Notes under the pieces: generated by a model
The model's input: only the letters and a program-made list of their open reading frames with translations
The model's database searches: none
What the model was told of the DNA's origin: nothing
Assembly: GCF_030264295.1 (NCBI RefSeq)
Contig: NZ_CP127173.1
Location: forward strand, 1,991,501-2,055,500
DNA length: 64,000 bases
From: Amycolatopsis nalaikhensis
GTDB lineage: Bacteria > Actinomycetota > Actinomycetes > Mycobacteriales > Pseudonocardiaceae
Reading direction: 5' to 3'
Shown: positions 37,726 to 49,171 of the stretch, one piece after another
Layout of the letters: each line of letters opens with the position of its first letter
Numbering within the stretch: position 1 is the stretch's first letter
Made by a program: the position numbers and the translations under genes

Positions 37726-39070
37726 CTTGCGCTCCTTCCTTTGCGGTACCGACGGCCGCCGGCTTGCGGCGGGCCGCCTTCGCCTCGGCCTTGGCCAGGG
37801 CCTTCTGACGCGGGGTGGTCTGCGGGACCTTGAGGTCCAGCGGCGGGACCGGGAAACCGCCACCGGTCACCGGGATCGACTCGCTCTCTTCCTCGCGGCC
37901 CGCGGCGCGGACGTAGAAGAAGAGCGCGACGACGATGAAGATGGCGACGGCGGCGATGATGATCGACGCGGTGTTCCAGGCGATGACCTTCGCGAAGGTC
38001 ACCATGACGATCCACACCAGGTTCAGCGGGACCAGGACCTTCCAGCCCAGGCGCATGAACTGGTCGTAGCGCAGGCGGGGCAGCGTGCCGCGCAGCCAGA
38101 TGAACCCGAAGAGCAGGATGAACATCTTCGCGAAGAACCACAGCAGCGGCCACCAGCCGGTGTTGAGGACGTTGTTCCCGATGAGCGACAGCGGCCACGG
38201 CGCCATCCAGCCGCCGAGGAACAGCGTGGTCGCGAACGCCGAGACGATCACCATGTTGACGTACTCGGCGAGGAAGAACATCGCGAACTTCATCGAGCTG
38301 TACTCGGTGTGGAAGCCGCCGACCAGCTCCGACTCGGCCTCCGGGAGGTCGAACGGGGCGCGGTTGGTCTCGCCGACCATCGAGATCAGGTAGATCACGA
38401 AGCTCGGCACCAGGTAGAGGAACCACACCTTGTGCTGCGCGCCGACGATGTCGGCCAGGTTCAGCGACCCGGCCTGCAGGATCACCGCGACGATCGACAG
38501 GCCCATCGCGATCTCGTAGGAGATCACCTGCGCCGCGCTGCGCATGCCGCCGAGCAGCGGGTACGGCGAGCCCGACGACCAGCCGGCGAGCACGATGCCG
38601 TACACGCCGATCGAGGAGCAGGCCAGGATCACCAGCGCGCTGACCGGCAGGTCGAGCAGCTGCAGCACGGTCCGCTCGCCGAAGATCGAGACCACCGGGC
38701 CGAACGGGATGGCCGACAGCGCGATCAGCGCGGGGACCGCGGACAGCACCGGCGCGAGGAAGTACACCTTGCGGTCGGCGGTGTCCGGGATGATCTGTTC
38801 CTTGAACGGCAGCTTGAGCGCGTCCGCCAGGGACTGCAGGTAGCCGCCCGGGCCGACCCGGTTGGGGCCGGGCCGGTTCTGCATCCGGCCGACCGCCTTG
38901 CGCTCCCAGACGATCAGGAAGATCGTCAGGATGGGCCCGATCAGCAGGATGACCACGCACTTGATCAGGATCAGCCACAACGGGTCGTCCGCCAGCAGCG
39001 CCGCCCGCGTCGCCGCGTCCGGCACACTGCCCACCGGAACGTCGGTCACCTGCGTCAGCAGCGGGATCAT
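37712..39070 (-). CDS. nuoH: NADH-quinone oxidoreductase subunit H
   Basis: An eight-helix membrane subunit of 452 residues forming part of the quinone chamber: [41 protein letters not shown] and [19 protein letters not shown] are the classic loops. Compared with E. coli there is a C-terminal hydrophilic extension of about 90 residues rich in Lys and Ala, common in actinobacteria. ATG at 39070 overlaps the nuoG stop. Confidence 0.96.
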   Translation of the reverse strand: MIPLLTQVTDVPVGSVPDAATRAALLADDPLWLILIKCVVILLIGPILTIFLIVWERKAVGRMQNRPGPNRVGPGGYLQSLADALKLPFKEQIIPDTADRKVYFLAPVLSAVPALIALSAIPFGPVVSIFGERTVLQLLDLPVSALVILACSSIGVYGIVLAGWSSGSPYPLLGGMRSAAQVISYEIAMGLSIVAVILQAGSLNLADIVGAQHKVWFLYLVPSFVIYLISMVGETNRAPFDLPEAESELVGGFHTEYSSMKFAMFFLAEYVNMVIVSAFATTLFLGGWMAPWPLSLIGNNVLNTGWWPLLWFFAKMFILLFGFIWLRGTLPRLRYDQFMRLGWKVLVPLNLVWIVMVTFAKVIAWNTASIIIAAVAIFIVVALFFYVRAAGREEESESIPVTGGGFPVPPLDLKVPQTTPRQKALAKAEAKAARRKPAAVGTAKEGAQDGVS

Positions 39071-41541
39071 TGCTCACCCCCAGCGAGGTTCACGACGGCG
39101 CCGTGCCCGGCGCCGAGCGTCTTGAACACGGCGGAGCCGTCGGAGTTGCCCGGCAGCCACACGACGCCGTCGGGCAGGTCCGCGATCTCCACCGGCAGCG
39201 TGATCGCGCCGCGTTCGGTGCTCACCTTGACGGTGACGCCCAGCCCTTCCGCGGTCTTCGCGGACAGCCGCGCGACCGGCGTGCGCTGAGTGCCCTTCAG
39301 GTGCGGCTCGCCGTCCTGCAGGGACCCGTTGTCGATGAGCTGGCGCCAGGTCGAGAGGACCGCCTGGCCGTCACCCGGGGCCTTGGTGGCGCCGCCGGTC
39401 GCCGCTTCGACGGGACCCCAGCGCAGCGCCGAGGCCGGGCCGAGCTTCTCGAAGTCGCCGCGCGAAGCCGCGGGCGTCTGCGTGAACAGGTCGGCGTCCA
39501 TCTCGACGGCGAGGGTGTCGAGCACCCGGCAGTCCGGCAGGGCGCCGGTGCCTTCGAGGGTGACGTCGAACGGGCGGGTGCGGCCCTCCCAGTTGAGGTA
39601 GCTGCCCGCCTTCTCGTCGGACGCGGCCACCGGGAGCACGACGTCCGCGCGCTCGGTCACCGCGCTGTGGCGGAGTTCGAGGCTGACGACGAACCCGGCG
39701 TTGTCCAGCGCGCGCAGCGCGAGGTCCGGGTCCGGCAGGTCGAACGGGTCGACGCCGCCGACGACCAGACCGCCCAGCTCCTGGCTGGACGCGGCCTGCA
39801 GGATCTCCGTCACGTCGCGGCCGGGCGTGGCCGGAACCGGGACGCCCCAGGCGTTTTCGACGGCGACGCGCGCGGCGTCGTCGCCCACGCGGCGGCCACC
39901 CGGCAGGAGCGTCGGCACGCAGCCGGTCTCCAGCGCGCCCCGGTCACCGGCGCGGCGCGGGATCCACGCGAGCCGGACGCCGGTGCGCTCGACCAGGTCG
40001 TGCAGCGCCGAGAAGAGGCCGGGCACCTGGGCGGCGCGCTCGCCGACCAGGACGACGGCGCCTTCGCCGCTCAGGGCCTCGTCGAGGTCCGGCGCGTGCT
40101 TGGCGATGCCTTCGACGGCCGCGGCCTCCTGGCCGGGGACGCAGGCGAGCAGCTCGCCGAACGTCTTGCGCACCGACGACGTCGTCCACTGTCCCAAGTG
40201 GACGACCCGGGTGCGGTTCTTGCGGGCCGCCTTGCGCAGCCGCAGGAACACGATCGGGGCTTCGTCCTCGGGCTCGAAGGCGACGCACAGGACCGTGCGG
40301 GCCTTCTCGATCTCGCGGAAGGTCACGCCCGACTCCGGCGTCACGCCCACGACGTGCGAGGTCAGGAACGCCAGCTCCTCGGCCGAGTGCGGCCGGGCGC
40401 GGAAGTCGACGTCGTTGGTCTGCAAAGCGACGCGGGCGAACTTCGAGTACGCGTAGGCGTCCTCGACGGTCAGCCGGCCACCCGGCAGAACCCCGACGCC
40501 GCCGTTCGAGCGGGCCTCGGCCAGCCCGGCCGCGGCGACGCGCAACGCGTCGGTCCAGGAGGCCTCTTCCAGCTCACCGGTCGTCTTGTTCCGGACCAGC
40601 GGACGGCGGATGCGGTCCTCGGCCGTCGTGTAGCGGAAGGCGAACCGGCCCTTGTCGCAGAGCCACTCCTCGTTGACTTCCGGGTCGTCGCCGGCCAGCT
40701 TGCGCTGGACCTTGCCGCGCCGGAAGTCGGTGCGCTCGGCGCAGCCGGACGAGCAGTGCTCGCAGACGCTCGGCGAGGACACCAGGTCGAACGGCCGCGA
40801 CCGGAAACGGTAGGCCGCGCTCGTCAGGGCCCCGACCGGGCAGATCTGGATCACGTTGCCGGAGAAGTAGGACTGGAACGGCTGGCCGGACGTCGTCCGG
40901 GACGCCAGGTCCAGGACGTCCGCCGTCTCCGCGGTGCCGATCTGCTGGTGGGCGCCGCGTTCGAGGAGCTCGATGAACGGGTCGCCGGCGATCTCGCGGG
41001 AGAACCGGGTGCAGCGCTGGCAGAGCACGCAGCGTTCGCGGTCCAGCAGCACCTGCGTCGAGATCGGCAGCGGCTTCGGGAACGTCCGCTTGGTGTCGAC
41101 GAACCGCGACTCCGGACGCCCGTGCGCCATCGCCTGGTTCTGCAGCGGGCACTCGCCGCCCTTGTCGCAGATCGGGCAGTCCAGGGGGTGGTTGATGAGC
41201 AGCAGCTCCATCACACCCTGCTGGGCCTTGTCCGCGACCGGCGACGTCAGCTGCGTCTTGACGACCATGCCGTCGGCGACGGTCATCGTGCAGGACGCCT
41301 GCGGCTTCGGCATCGGCCGGCCGCCCATCTCGACCTCGACGAGGCACTGGCGGCAGGCGCCGGCCGGGTCGAGGAGCGGGTGGTCGCAGAACCGCGGGAT
41401 GACCGTGCCGAGGCGTTCGGCCGTGCGGATGAGGAGCTCGCCCTTGGGGGCGATGACCTCTTCGCCGTCGATGACCAGCTTGACGTGGCCCTCGGGGACC
41501 GGCGTCTCGGTGGTCTCGGGCTTGTCGGGGGCGATCGTCAT
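39067..41541 (-). CDS. nuoG: NADH-quinone oxidoreductase subunit G
   Basis: The large iron-sulfur subunit, 824 residues. The [2Fe-2S] N1b ligands lie in the first 90 residues ([27 protein letters not shown]); then come H-x3-C ([17 protein letters not shown]), [12 protein letters not shown] and [10 protein letters not shown] for further clusters, and CEHCSSGC of the extra N7-type site, followed by a molybdopterin-oxidoreductase fold. ATG at 41541 overlaps the nuoF stop. A GTCCAC-N3-GGAC copy lies at 40191-40203. Confidence 0.96.
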   Translation of the reverse strand: MTIAPDKPETTETPVPEGHVKLVIDGEEVIAPKGELLIRTAERLGTVIPRFCDHPLLDPAGACRQCLVEVEMGGRPMPKPQASCTMTVADGMVVKTQLTSPVADKAQQGVMELLLINHPLDCPICDKGGECPLQNQAMAHGRPESRFVDTKRTFPKPLPISTQVLLDRERCVLCQRCTRFSREIAGDPFIELLERGAHQQIGTAETADVLDLASRTTSGQPFQSYFSGNVIQICPVGALTSAAYRFRSRPFDLVSSPSVCEHCSSGCAERTDFRRGKVQRKLAGDDPEVNEEWLCDKGRFAFRYTTAEDRIRRPLVRNKTTGELEEASWTDALRVAAAGLAEARSNGGVGVLPGGRLTVEDAYAYSKFARVALQTNDVDFRARPHSAEELAFLTSHVVGVTPESGVTFREIEKARTVLCVAFEPEDEAPIVFLRLRKAARKNRTRVVHLGQWTTSSVRKTFGELLACVPGQEAAAVEGIAKHAPDLDEALSGEGAVVLVGERAAQVPGLFSALHDLVERTGVRLAWIPRRAGDRGALETGCVPTLLPGGRRVGDDAARVAVENAWGVPVPATPGRDVTEILQAASSQELGGLVVGGVDPFDLPDPDLALRALDNAGFVVSLELRHSAVTERADVVLPVAASDEKAGSYLNWEGRTRPFDVTLEGTGALPDCRVLDTLAVEMDADLFTQTPAASRGDFEKLGPASALRWGPVEAATGGATKAPGDGQAVLSTWRQLIDNGSLQDGEPHLKGTQRTPVARLSAKTAEGLGVTVKVSTERGAITLPVEIADLPDGVVWLPGNSDGSAVFKTLGAGHGAVVNLAGGEQ

Positions 41542-42818
41542 GCCTGCGCTCCCACCAGTTCGCGCTTGTTGCTCTCACAGAGAGCGAGGAATTCCTCGCG
41601 GAAGTACTTGATACCGCTCTGGATCGGCGACACCGCGCCGTCGCCGAGGGCGCAGAACGACCGGCCGAGGATGTTGTCGCAGACGTCGAGGAGGGTGTCG
41701 ATGTCCTCCTCGGTGCCGTGTCCCTCGACCATGCGCTCGAGGATCTGCGCCAGCCAGTACGTGCCTTCGCGGCACGGCGTGCACTTGCCGCAGGACTCGT
41801 GCTCGTAGAACTGGGTCCACTTCATCACGGCCCACGGCACCGACACGGTCTCGTTGAAGACCTGGACGGCGGTGGTGCCCAGCATCGACCCGGCTTCCGC
41901 CGCGCCTTCGAAGTCCAGGGGAACGTCGAGGTGCTCGGCGGTGAACATCGGGGTGGACGAGCCGCCCGGGGTCCAGAACTTGAGCGGGATGCCGTCCTTC
42001 ATGCCGCCCGCCATGTCCAGCAGCTCGCGCAGCGTGGTGCCGAGCGGGCACTCGTACTGACCGGGCTTCTCGACGTGGCCGGAGATCGAGTAGATCTTCG
42101 GGCCGGGCGACTTCTCGCGGCCCATCTCGCGGAACCAGCTCGACCCGCCGTTGACGATGAACGGCGCGCTCGCGATGGTCTCGACGTTGTTGACCGTGGT
42201 CGGCGCGGCGTAAAGACCCGCGGCGGCCGGGAACGGCGGCTTGAGCCTCGGCTGGCCACGACGTCCCTCGAGGGAGTCGAGCAACGCCGTCTCCTCGCCG
42301 CAGATGTACGCGCCCGCGCCCGCGTGGACGGTGATCTTGAGGTCGAAGCCGGAGCCGAGGATGTTCTCGCCCAGGTAGCCCGCCGCTTCGGCTTCGCGCA
42401 CGGCCGCGTTGAGGCGGCGGATGCAGTGCAGCGCCTCGCCGCGGACGTAGATGAAGCAGTGGTTGGACCGCATCGCGTACGAGGCGATGATGCAGCCCTC
42501 GATGAGCGAGTGCGGGTCCGCCATCATCAGCGGGATGTCCTTGCAGGTCCCCGGCTCGCCCTCGTCGGCGTTGATGACCAGGTAGTGCGGCTTGTCGAAG
42601 TTCGGCGGCATGAACGACCACTTGATGCCCGCCGGGAAGCCCGCGCCGCCGCGGCCGCGCAGTCCGGAGTCCTTGATCAGCTGGACGAGCTGCTCCGGCG
42701 TCCCGGCGAGTGCCTTGCGGATCGCGGTGTAGCCCTCGAGGGCCTCGTACTGGCCGATCGTCCAGGAGTTCGGCGACAGCCAGCGCTTCGTGAGGACCGG
42801 GGTAATGGGATCGGCCAT
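41538..42818 (-). CDS. nuoF: NADH-quinone oxidoreductase subunit F
   Basis: The NADH- and FMN-binding subunit, 426 residues. [13 protein letters not shown] (55-67) binds nucleotide, [13 protein letters not shown] (83-95) lies near the FMN, and [12 protein letters not shown] (C343, C346, C349) with a later Cys in SFCALGDG holds the N3 [4Fe-4S] cluster. It is the entry point for NADH. ATG at 42818 overlaps the nuoE stop by one base (TAATG). Confidence 0.96.
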   Translation of the reverse strand: MADPITPVLTKRWLSPNSWTIGQYEALEGYTAIRKALAGTPEQLVQLIKDSGLRGRGGAGFPAGIKWSFMPPNFDKPHYLVINADEGEPGTCKDIPLMMADPHSLIEGCIIASYAMRSNHCFIYVRGEALHCIRRLNAAVREAEAAGYLGENILGSGFDLKITVHAGAGAYICGEETALLDSLEGRRGQPRLKPPFPAAAGLYAAPTTVNNVETIASAPFIVNGGSSWFREMGREKSPGPKIYSISGHVEKPGQYECPLGTTLRELLDMAGGMKDGIPLKFWTPGGSSTPMFTAEHLDVPLDFEGAAEAGSMLGTTAVQVFNETVSVPWAVMKWTQFYEHESCGKCTPCREGTYWLAQILERMVEGHGTEEDIDTLLDVCDNILGRSFCALGDGAVSPIQSGIKYFREEFLALCESNKRELVGAQA

Positions 42819-43675
42819 TACTTCTTCTCCACTTCAGGAAGCGGGACATCCTGGGCGACCGGGGCGACCCAGCCGCGCTCCTGCGCGAGCTGCGCGCCCC
42901 GCAGCGTCTCGACGGCCTGCGACGGGCCGTCGACGTCCCGGCGGTAGGCCGCTTCGTCCTCCGGGAAGAACCCGGCGAGCTGCAGCTCGGCGCCCTTGAA
43001 GTTCGTCAGCGGGGCACCGCGCGTCGGGGCCGGCTTCTTGCCCGCCTGCAACGCGTCGACCAGCGCGACGGCCTTGTCCTCGGTCTGGTTGTCGAAGTAC
43101 TCGTAGTTGACCTGGATGACCGGCGCGAGGTCGCAGGCCGCGAGGCACTCGGCGTGCTCGAGGGTGATCGAGCCCGGCTCGTTCGGCGTGCCCGCGGTTT
43201 CGTTGTGCCCCAGCGGTTCCGCTTCGGAGCCGAGGTGCGTCTGGAGCCGCTTGTAGATCGCGTCGCCGCCCATGGCCGCGCACAGCGTGTTGGTGCAGAC
43301 GCTCACGAGGTGCTCGCCGCACGGCTTGCGCTTGTACATGGTGTAGAACGTCGCGACCGCGCTGACCTCGGCGTCGGACAGGTCGAGCTGCTTCGCGCAG
43401 AACGCGATGCCTTCCTGGCTGACGTAGCCCTGCACGGACTGCACGAGGTGCAGCATCGGCAGCAGCGCCGAACGCGACATCGGGTAGCGCGCGATCAGCT
43501 CCTGCGCCTTGGCGTGGATGTCGGCGTCGAAGATGTCCTCGAGGGGCGTCTCCGTGATGATGCCGGCTGCGACCTCGGGGTCCGGCGCGATGGCGACGAC
43601 GTCGGTGTCGGGCCCGGCCGCGGCGTACGTCGTCGCGGCGTCGTGGGGTCCCGGCTCGGGAACTGCTGTGGTCAT
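42818..43675 (-). CDS. nuoE: NADH-quinone oxidoreductase subunit E
   Basis: A thioredoxin-like [2Fe-2S] subunit (N1a) of 285 residues; ligands are C127 and C132 (VCTNTLC) and C177 and C181 (ECLAAC). An N-terminal extension of about 45 residues and a C-terminal tail of about 60 make it longer than E. coli NuoE, as is usual in actinobacteria. ATG at 43675 overlaps the nuoD stop. Confidence 0.95.
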   Translation of the reverse strand: MTTAVPEPGPHDAATTYAAAGPDTDVVAIAPDPEVAAGIITETPLEDIFDADIHAKAQELIARYPMSRSALLPMLHLVQSVQGYVSQEGIAFCAKQLDLSDAEVSAVATFYTMYKRKPCGEHLVSVCTNTLCAAMGGDAIYKRLQTHLGSEAEPLGHNETAGTPNEPGSITLEHAECLAACDLAPVIQVNYEYFDNQTEDKAVALVDALQAGKKPAPTRGAPLTNFKGAELQLAGFFPEDEAAYRRDVDGPSQAVETLRGAQLAQERGWVAPVAQDVPLPEVEKK

Positions 43676-45042
43676 CGGTCCACTCCCCCCATGACGGGGT
43701 CGATCGAGGCGATCGCGGCGATCACGTCCGCGACCAGGCCGCCTTCGGCCATTGCGGGCATCGACTGCAGGTTCACGAAGCTCGGTTCGCGCACGTGGAC
43801 CCGCAACGGCCGGGTGCCGCCGTCGGAGACCAGGTGCGCGCCCAGCTCGCCGCGCGGCGACTCGACCGAGGTGTAGACCTGCCCGGCCGGCACCTTGAAG
43901 CCCTCGGTGACCAGCTTGAAGTGGTGGATCAGGGACTCCATCGACTGGCCCATGATCTTCTTGACGTGCTCGAGGGAGTTGCCCATGCCGTCGCTGCCGA
44001 TGGACAGCTGCGCCGGCCAGGCGATCTTCTTGTCCTCGACCATGACCGGGCCCGGCTCGAGCTTCTCGAGGCACTGCTCGATGATCTTGAGGCTCTCGTG
44101 CATCTCGTGCACCCGGATCAGGTAGCGCGACCAGCAGTCGGCGCCGTTGTCCACGGGCACGTCGAAGTCGAACTCGTCGTAGCAGGAGTACGGCTCGGTC
44201 TTGCGCAGGTCCCACGGCAGGCCGGCGGACCGCAGCACCGGGCCGGTGACGCCGAGCGCGAGGCACGCGTCGACCGGCAGGTAGCCCACGCCCTTGAGCC
44301 GGTTGCGCCAGATCGGCTGACCGGTGAAGAGCTTGTCGTACAACGGAAGGCGCTTCTTCATCGTCTTGATGAATTCGGTGACCTTCTCGTGGTAGTCCGC
44401 CGGCATGTCCTGCGCGAGGCCGCCGGGGCGGATGAACGCGTGGTTCATCCGCAGGCCGGTCAGGTGCTCCAGCAGGTGCAGCACCTCTTCGCGCTCGCGG
44501 AAGCCGAGCGTCATCGCCGTGGTGGCGCCGAGCTCCATGCCGCCGGTGGCGATGTAGACCAGGTGCGAGCCGATGCGGTTGATCTCCAGCAGCATCACGC
44601 GCAGCAGCTGAGCGCGGCGTGGGGCCTCGATCTGCAGCAGCTTCTCGACGCCGAGGCAGTACGCCATCTCCGTCGAGAGCGGGGCCAGGTAGTCCATGCG
44701 CGTCACGAACGTGACGCCCTGGGTCCAGGTCCGGTACTCGCAGTTCTTCTCGATGCCGGTGTGCAGGTAGCCGATGACCGACCGCAGCTGCGTGACGGTC
44801 TCGCCCTCCATCTCCAGCACGAGCCGGAGCACGCCGTGCGTCGACGGGTGCTGCGGGCCCATGTTGATGACCATGCGCTCGTCGTGCTGGGCGTCGGCGA
44901 TGACGTCGTCCCAGTCGCCGCCGGAGACCGTGTAGACGCGGCCTTCGGTGGTGTCGCGGGAATCGGCGTATTCGACGCTGTCGGAGCCTTCGGCGCTCGT
45001 GTCCGTCCCGGTGGTGACGTCGGAAAGGTTCTCGGTGCTCAC
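43672..45042 (-). CDS. nuoD: NADH-quinone oxidoreductase subunit D
   Basis: The 49-kDa-type quinone-site subunit, 456 residues, separate from Nuo[23 protein letters not shown] contains the His that contacts the quinone; the C-terminal [29 protein letters not shown] is typical. The first 55 residues form an acidic disordered leader. ATG at 45042 overlaps the nuoC stop. Confidence 0.96.
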   Translation of the reverse strand: MSTENLSDVTTGTDTSAEGSDSVEYADSRDTTEGRVYTVSGGDWDDVIADAQHDERMVINMGPQHPSTHGVLRLVLEMEGETVTQLRSVIGYLHTGIEKNCEYRTWTQGVTFVTRMDYLAPLSTEMAYCLGVEKLLQIEAPRRAQLLRVMLLEINRIGSHLVYIATGGMELGATTAMTLGFREREEVLHLLEHLTGLRMNHAFIRPGGLAQDMPADYHEKVTEFIKTMKKRLPLYDKLFTGQPIWRNRLKGVGYLPVDACLALGVTGPVLRSAGLPWDLRKTEPYSCYDEFDFDVPVDNGADCWSRYLIRVHEMHESLKIIEQCLEKLEPGPVMVEDKKIAWPAQLSIGSDGMGNSLEHVKKIMGQSMESLIHHFKLVTEGFKVPAGQVYTSVESPRGELGAHLVSDGGTRPLRVHVREPSFVNLQSMPAMAEGGLVADVIAAIASIDPVMGGVDR

Positions 45043-45788
45043 GAGTACGACCTCCGCTGGTCCGGCGGCGGGATCTCCGCGCCCTTGTATTCGACCGGGA
45101 TCCCGCCGAGCGGGTAGTCCTTGCGCTGGGGGTGGCCGTCCCAGTCGTCCGGCATGAGGATGCGGGTCAGAGCCGGGTGGCCGTCGAAGACGATGCCGAA
45201 CATGTCCCAGGCCTCGCGCTCCTGCCAGTCCGCGGTCGGGTAGATCCCGACCAGCGAGGGCACGTGCGCGTCCTCGACGTCGAGGGTGACCTCGAGGCGG
45301 ATCCGGCGCCGGTAGGTCAGCGACGTGAAGTGGTAGACCGCGTGCAGCCGCTGCGGGACGTCGACGCCGTAGTCCACACCGGACACCGAGGACAGCAGCT
45401 CGAAGCGGAGCCCGCCGTCGTCGCGCAGCACCTTCGCGATCGCGGGCAGCTGCTCGCGGGCGACGTAGAAGGTGATCTCGCCGCGGTCGACCGTCGTCTG
45501 CAGGATCGACTCGGCGGGGATCTTGTTCTCCGCCAGCGCCGCGTAGAACTCGTCGGCGAACTGGTCGAACCAGCCACCGTACGGGCGCTCGGCGGGCGCG
45601 GGGCTGTAGGCCGGGAGCCGGACGCCGCCGTAGCCGGAGGTGTCGCCGGTGCCGTGGACGCCGAACATGCCCTGGCGTTCGCGGCCCGTGACGACCGGTT
45701 CGGCGGGGCGGGTGCCCTGGGGCTCGAGGCCGCCTTCGGGACGGTCGGCGCTGGACTGCTCGCCGCCGGTCTCAGGAGTTTCAGTCAT
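45039..45788 (-). CDS. nuoC: NADH-quinone oxidoreductase subunit C
   Basis: The 30-kDa-type subunit of the peripheral arm, 249 residues. [40 protein letters not shown] is the family signature region (given here only as a location near the C-terminus, around residues 190-230). The N-terminal 60 residues are low complexity. No cofactor is bound; it stabilises NuoB and NuoD. Its start lies three bases after the nuoB stop. Confidence 0.95.
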   Translation of the reverse strand: MTETPETGGEQSSADRPEGGLEPQGTRPAEPVVTGRERQGMFGVHGTGDTSGYGGVRLPAYSPAPAERPYGGWFDQFADEFYAALAENKIPAESILQTTVDRGEITFYVAREQLPAIAKVLRDDGGLRFELLSSVSGVDYGVDVPQRLHAVYHFTSLTYRRRIRLEVTLDVEDAHVPSLVGIYPTADWQEREAWDMFGIVFDGHPALTRILMPDDWDGHPQRKDYPLGGIPVEYKGAEIPPPDQRRSYS

Positions 45789-45791
45789 CGT

Positions 45792-46340
45792 TTACTTCTT
45801 CGCGTACTTGATCGACGACGCGACGAGCTCGGTGCGGGCCCCGCTGGCGGCGCGGATGGCGGCGCGGCGGGCGTTGATCGGCTCGTCCTGGATCTTGGCG
45901 TGCAGCTTGAGGATCGCGTCCAGCAGCATCTCCGGCCGCGGCGGGCAGCCGGGCAGGTACATGTCGACCGGCACGATGTGGTCGACGCCCTGGACCACGG
46001 CGTAGTTGTTGAACATGCCGCCGGAGGAGGCGCAGACGCCCATGGCGAGCACCCACTTGGGCTCGGCCATCTGGTCGTAGATCTGGCGCAGGACCGGGGC
46101 CATCTTCTGCGTGACGCGCCCGGCGACGATCATCAGGTCGGCCTGCCGCGGCGTCGCGCTGAAGCGCTCCATGCCGAAGCGGGCGATGTCGTAGCGGGAA
46201 CCGCCGACGGTCATCATCTCGATCGCGCAGCAGGCGAGCCCGAAGGTGGCCGGCCACATCGAGTTCTTCCGCGCCCAGTTGACGAGACCTTCGAGGCTGG
46301 CCAGCAGGATGCCGTTGGGGAGTTTCTCTTCGAGGCCCAT
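45792..46340 (-). CDS. nuoB: NADH-quinone oxidoreductase subunit B
   Basis: The subunit carrying the terminal cluster N2, 182 residues. Ligands are the tandem C37-C38 (LACCAIEMM), C103 (GVCASSGG) and C132 (GCPPRPE). It hands electrons to menaquinone at the NuoB/NuoD/NuoH interface. The start ATG at 46340 lies four bases after the nuoA stop. Confidence 0.97.
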   Translation of the reverse strand: MGLEEKLPNGILLASLEGLVNWARKNSMWPATFGLACCAIEMMTVGGSRYDIARFGMERFSATPRQADLMIVAGRVTQKMAPVLRQIYDQMAEPKWVLAMGVCASSGGMFNNYAVVQGVDHIVPVDMYLPGCPPRPEMLLDAILKLHAKIQDEPINARRAAIRAASGARTELVASSIKYAKK

Positions 46341-46344
46341 GGGT

Positions 46345-46764
46345 CTAGTTCCAATCCAGGCCGCCGCGCCGCCACACGTAGGCGTACGCGAAGCCGACCG
46401 TCGCGATGAACAGCAGGATCTCCACCAGGCCGAACGTGCCCAGCGCGTTCGCCTGCACGGCGAACGGGTAGAGGAAGACCATCTCGATGTCGAACAGGAT
46501 GAACAGCATCGCGGTGATGTAGTAGGCCACCGGCATCCGCCCGGCGCCGACGAGCGGCTGCGGGGACGGTTCGATGCCGCACTCGTAGGCGGCGAGCTTG
46601 GCCTTGTTGTACCGGCTCGGGCCGACGAGCGGGCCCAGCAGGACCGACAGCGTGGCGAAAGCGAGCGCCAGGACGAACAAGATCACGATGGGCAGGTAGG
46701 GCTTCAGGCTGGGGGCTTCTTGCGCCAGCTGCACCGTGTCGGTTCGGGTCAGCAACGTCAGCAC
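46345..46764 (-). CDS. nuoA: NADH-quinone oxidoreductase subunit A
   Basis: A three-helix subunit of 139 residues. [23 protein letters not shown] is the conserved loop, followed by [15 protein letters not shown]. The start GTG at 46764 has only a weak GAAGA ribosome site; a GTG ten codons in is the alternative. First gene of the 14-gene operon, preceded by two Rex-type operators. Confidence 0.92.
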   Translation of the reverse strand: MLTLLTRTDTVQLAQEAPSLKPYLPIVILFVLALAFATLSVLLGPLVGPSRYNKAKLAAYECGIEPSPQPLVGAGRMPVAYYITAMLFILFDIEMVFLYPFAVQANALGTFGLVEILLFIATVGFAYAYVWRRGGLDWN

Positions 46765-46890
46765 GGGTCTTCGCCATCCTTTCCGCGCCGATGCGGTTGT
46801 GCTTGTGGTGGGAACCGCTTGGCCTCGTCGGCACCCTAAGGGACCTGGGTCACACCGCCGAGGGTCAGGGTCTCCTTACGGCCCGTGGCT

Positions 46891-46912
46891 GCTTGTGAAA
46901 TAGTTCACAAGC
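46891..46912. promoter_or_regulatory. Rex-type operator 1 upstream of nuoA
   Basis: GCTTGTGAA-ATAG-TTCACAAGC is a perfect inverted repeat with 9-base arms. TTGTGAA-N4-TTCACAA matches the known Rex (NADH/NAD+-sensing repressor) consensus, and Rex controls nuo in Streptomyces coelicolor. The centre is 137 bases upstream of the nuoA start. No rex gene is in the window. Confidence 0.85.
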
Positions 46913-46924
46913 CACTCGTCGTGG

Positions 46925-46942
46925 ATGTGAAGGGATTCACAA
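46925..46942. promoter_or_regulatory. Rex-type operator 2 upstream of nuoA
   Basis: ATGTGAA-GGGA-TTCACAA fits TGTGAA-N4-TTCACA exactly, with only the outermost pair mismatched. Its centre is 32 bases from operator 1, about three helical turns, so two Rex dimers could bind the same face. Confidence 0.82.
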
Positions 46943-47175
46943 AGCATGGGGGGAGTCTAGGACGCGACTCACACTCTTGTCCCTAGGGCCCCGTGTTATA
47001 AGGGTCGCCTAACTTTTCCCGCCATCGTTGTCACAGGTCGATGACGGCCCGCGCGCGACCTGCGCGAAGACCGTTCAAGATCGCTTGACGGCCGGACATT
47101 TGGGACGTCGGCGTGTGAGCTATCCCACTGACCGCACGGCCAACTTGCTAGGCCACTCGTGTGTCCGCGCGCGCG

Positions 47176-48462
47176 TCAGCGCGGGCTCGGCGTCGCCTTG
47201 GCGAGGGCCGAGATCAGGCGGTCGACGCCGTCGCCACCCTTGGCGTCGTAGCAGCCCGACAGGCCCTTGTAGACCAGCGGCAACAGCTTGTTGATGCGCA
47301 GGCCGTACTTGGTGCACGCGTGCATGATCTTCGGCTTGCCGATGATCTTCGCGAAGACGTTGCCGAGCGCGTAGTAGCCGCCCATCAGCTCGCCGACCGC
47401 GCGCGGGTAGGCCTCCAAGGCACGCTCGCGCGAAGGCCCTTCACGCCGCGCCAGCGCCTGCACGACGACCTCCGCGGCGATCTGCGCGGACTCCATCGCG
47501 GCCGAGATGCCCTCGCCGTTGAACGGGCTGACCATGCCGCCCGCGTCGCCGAGCAGCAGGAGGCCGTCGCGGTAGTGCGGAGTGCGGTTGAAGCCCATCG
47601 GGAGACCGGCGCCGCCGACCTTGCCGATCGCGTTCTCCTCGCGGTAGCCCCACTCCTCCGGCGTCCCGTCGAGCCACTGGCGCAGCAGCGCGCGGTAGTC
47701 GGTGTTCCGGAACGACGCCGACGTCGAGAGCATGCCGAGGCCGACGTTCACCGTGCCGTCGCCGAGCGGGAACGCCCAGCCGTAGCCCGGCAGCAGCTTC
47801 GGGTCGCGCGGGTCGGAGCGGTCCCACAGCTCGAGGTGGCCCTCGATGAACGGGTCGTCATGGCGCGGGCTCTTGTAGTACTGGCGCACGGCGACGCCCA
47901 TCGGACGCTTCTCGTTCTTCTGGATGCCGACGCTCAGCGCGAGCCGCGCGGAGACGCCGTCGCAGGCCAGGACGAGCGGCGCGCGGTAGTGCACCGGCGT
48001 CTTCTCCGGGCCGACCTTCGCCTCGACGCCGACCACGCGCCCGGCCGGGCTGGTGGTCGCGCCGGTGACCGTGGTGCGCTCGTACAGCCGCGCACCCGCC
48101 TTCACGGCGAGCTTCGCGAGGAGGTCGTCGAAGTCGTGGCGGGTGCGGGAAACGCCGTAGGGCGGGTAGCTCGTGAGGTCCGGCCAGTCCAGCTCGAGCG
48201 TCAGGTCGCCGGTGAGGATCCGCAGGCCGCGGCTGTGCACCCAGCCCGCGTCCTCGCTGGTGTCGATGCCCAGGTCGATCAGCTGCTTGACGCCGCGTGG
48301 CGTGAGGCCGTCGCCGCAGACCTTCTCGCGGGGGAATTCGGTCTTCTCCAGCAGCAGGACGTCGACGCCCGCGCGCGCCAAGTACGTGGCCACGGTGGAC
48401 CCAGCTGGTCCGGCGCCGACGACAATGACCTCGGCGTCTTGATCTGCGGTGCGTCGCGTCAT
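47176..48462 (-). CDS. Geranylgeranyl reductase-family protein (menaquinone reductase MenJ-like)
   Basis: An FAD-dependent oxidoreductase of 428 residues. VIVVGAGPAGSTVATYLARAG is the dinucleotide-binding fold (shown split by position 12-30), KVCGDGLTPRG the family Cys motif, and LLLGDAGGMVSPFNGEGI the second FAD contact. The mycobacterial relative MenJ saturates one isoprene unit of the menaquinone tail; the position ten bases after menG supports the same role here. ATG at 48462. Other geranylgeranyl lipid substrates remain possible. Confidence 0.85.
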   Translation of the reverse strand: MTRRTADQDAEVIVVGAGPAGSTVATYLARAGVDVLLLEKTEFPREKVCGDGLTPRGVKQLIDLGIDTSEDAGWVHSRGLRILTGDLTLELDWPDLTSYPPYGVSRTRHDFDDLLAKLAVKAGARLYERTTVTGATTSPAGRVVGVEAKVGPEKTPVHYRAPLVLACDGVSARLALSVGIQKNEKRPMGVAVRQYYKSPRHDDPFIEGHLELWDRSDPRDPKLLPGYGWAFPLGDGTVNVGLGMLSTSASFRNTDYRALLRQWLDGTPEEWGYREENAIGKVGGAGLPMGFNRTPHYRDGLLLLGDAGGMVSPFNGEGISAAMESAQIAAEVVVQALARREGPSRERALEAYPRAVGELMGGYYALGNVFAKIIGKPKIMHACTKYGLRINKLLPLVYKGLSGCYDAKGGDGVDRLISALAKATPSPR

Positions 48463-48472
48463 AGGCGCGAGT

Positions 48473-49162
48473 TTATTCAGGCTTGCGGGCTCGGTGGATC
48501 GCCACGACGCCGAATGTGAGGTTCAACCACTCGACGTCGGTCCAGCCCGCGCTCGCGATGATCTCGCCGAGCGTCCGCTGGTCCGGCCAGGTGAGCATGG
48601 ATTCGGCCAGGTACTGGTAGGCCTCGGGGTTCGACGACGTGCGGCTGCCGACCCAGGTCAGCAGCTTGAGCATGAACCGGCGGTGGATGAACCGGATGGG
48701 CGCGAACGGCGGTGTCGAGACCTCGCAGATCACCAGCCGCCCGCCCGGCTTGACCACGCGGGCGATCTCGGTGAGCGCGGCCTTGGTGTCGACGAAGTTC
48801 CGCAGCGCCAGCGAGATCGTCACGGCGTCGAAGCTCTCGTCGGCGAACGGCAGGTTCAGCGCGTCCGCCGCGACCATCGGGACGTTGCGGTGCAGCCCGG
48901 CGCGGAGCATGCCGAACGAGAAGTCCGCGGCCAGGCACCAGGCGCCACCGCGGGCGTACTCGACGGTGGACACCCCGGTGCCGGCGGCGAGGTCCAGGAC
49001 CTTCTCGCCGCGGCGGGCGTCGAGCACGCGGGCGGTGGTGGTCCGCCAGCGCCGGTCGAAACCGAAGGTCATGAACGAGTTCGCCCGGTCGTACCCGGAC
49101 GCGACGCCGTCGAACATCGCGGCGACTTCGTGCGGGTCCTTGTCCAGGCTTGCGCGTGACAT
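48473..49162 (-). CDS. menG: Demethylmenaquinone methyltransferase
   Basis: A UbiE/MenG-type SAM methyltransferase of 229 residues. EVAAMFDGVASGYDRAN, VLDLAAGTGVSTVEY (SAM motif I) and RVVKPGGRLVICEVSTP are family signatures, with FHRRFMLK-like helices near the C-terminus. It methylates demethylmenaquinone, the last step of menaquinone synthesis. No UbiE-specific ubiquinone pathway genes are near. ATG at 49162. It forms an operon with the reductase downstream. Confidence 0.92.
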   Translation of the reverse strand: MSRASLDKDPHEVAAMFDGVASGYDRANSFMTFGFDRRWRTTTARVLDARRGEKVLDLAAGTGVSTVEYARGGAWCLAADFSFGMLRAGLHRNVPMVAADALNLPFADESFDAVTISLALRNFVDTKAALTEIARVVKPGGRLVICEVSTPPFAPIRFIHRRFMLKLLTWVGSRTSSNPEAYQYLAESMLTWPDQRTLGEIIASAGWTDVEWLNLTFGVVAIHRARKPE

Positions 49163-49171
49163 GGCTCGAAT

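Larger units (their letters stand above)
46765..47175 (-). promoter_or_regulatory. 411-base nuo promoter region
   Basis: The region between the reductase stop and nuoA has no gene. It contains two Rex-type operators and TATAAC (minus strand, near 46995-47000), a possible -10 about 55 bases upstream of the second operator. That order would let a bound repressor block the transcript. No strong -35 is seen. No hairpin terminator for the reductase gene was found, so read-through into nuo is possible. Confidence 0.6.

Noticed and set aside
39070..41808. A 912-codon open frame antisense to nuoG
   Set aside because: It is a shadow of nuoG, which carries all iron-sulfur motifs; no ribosome site or family match on the other strand.
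46891..46942. CRP-type sites (TGTGA-N6-TCACA) upstream of nuo
   Set aside because: The sequences also fit CRP, but complementarity extends to TGTGAA-N4-TTCACA, the Rex form, and Rex control of nuo is known. CRP is kept only as the alternative.
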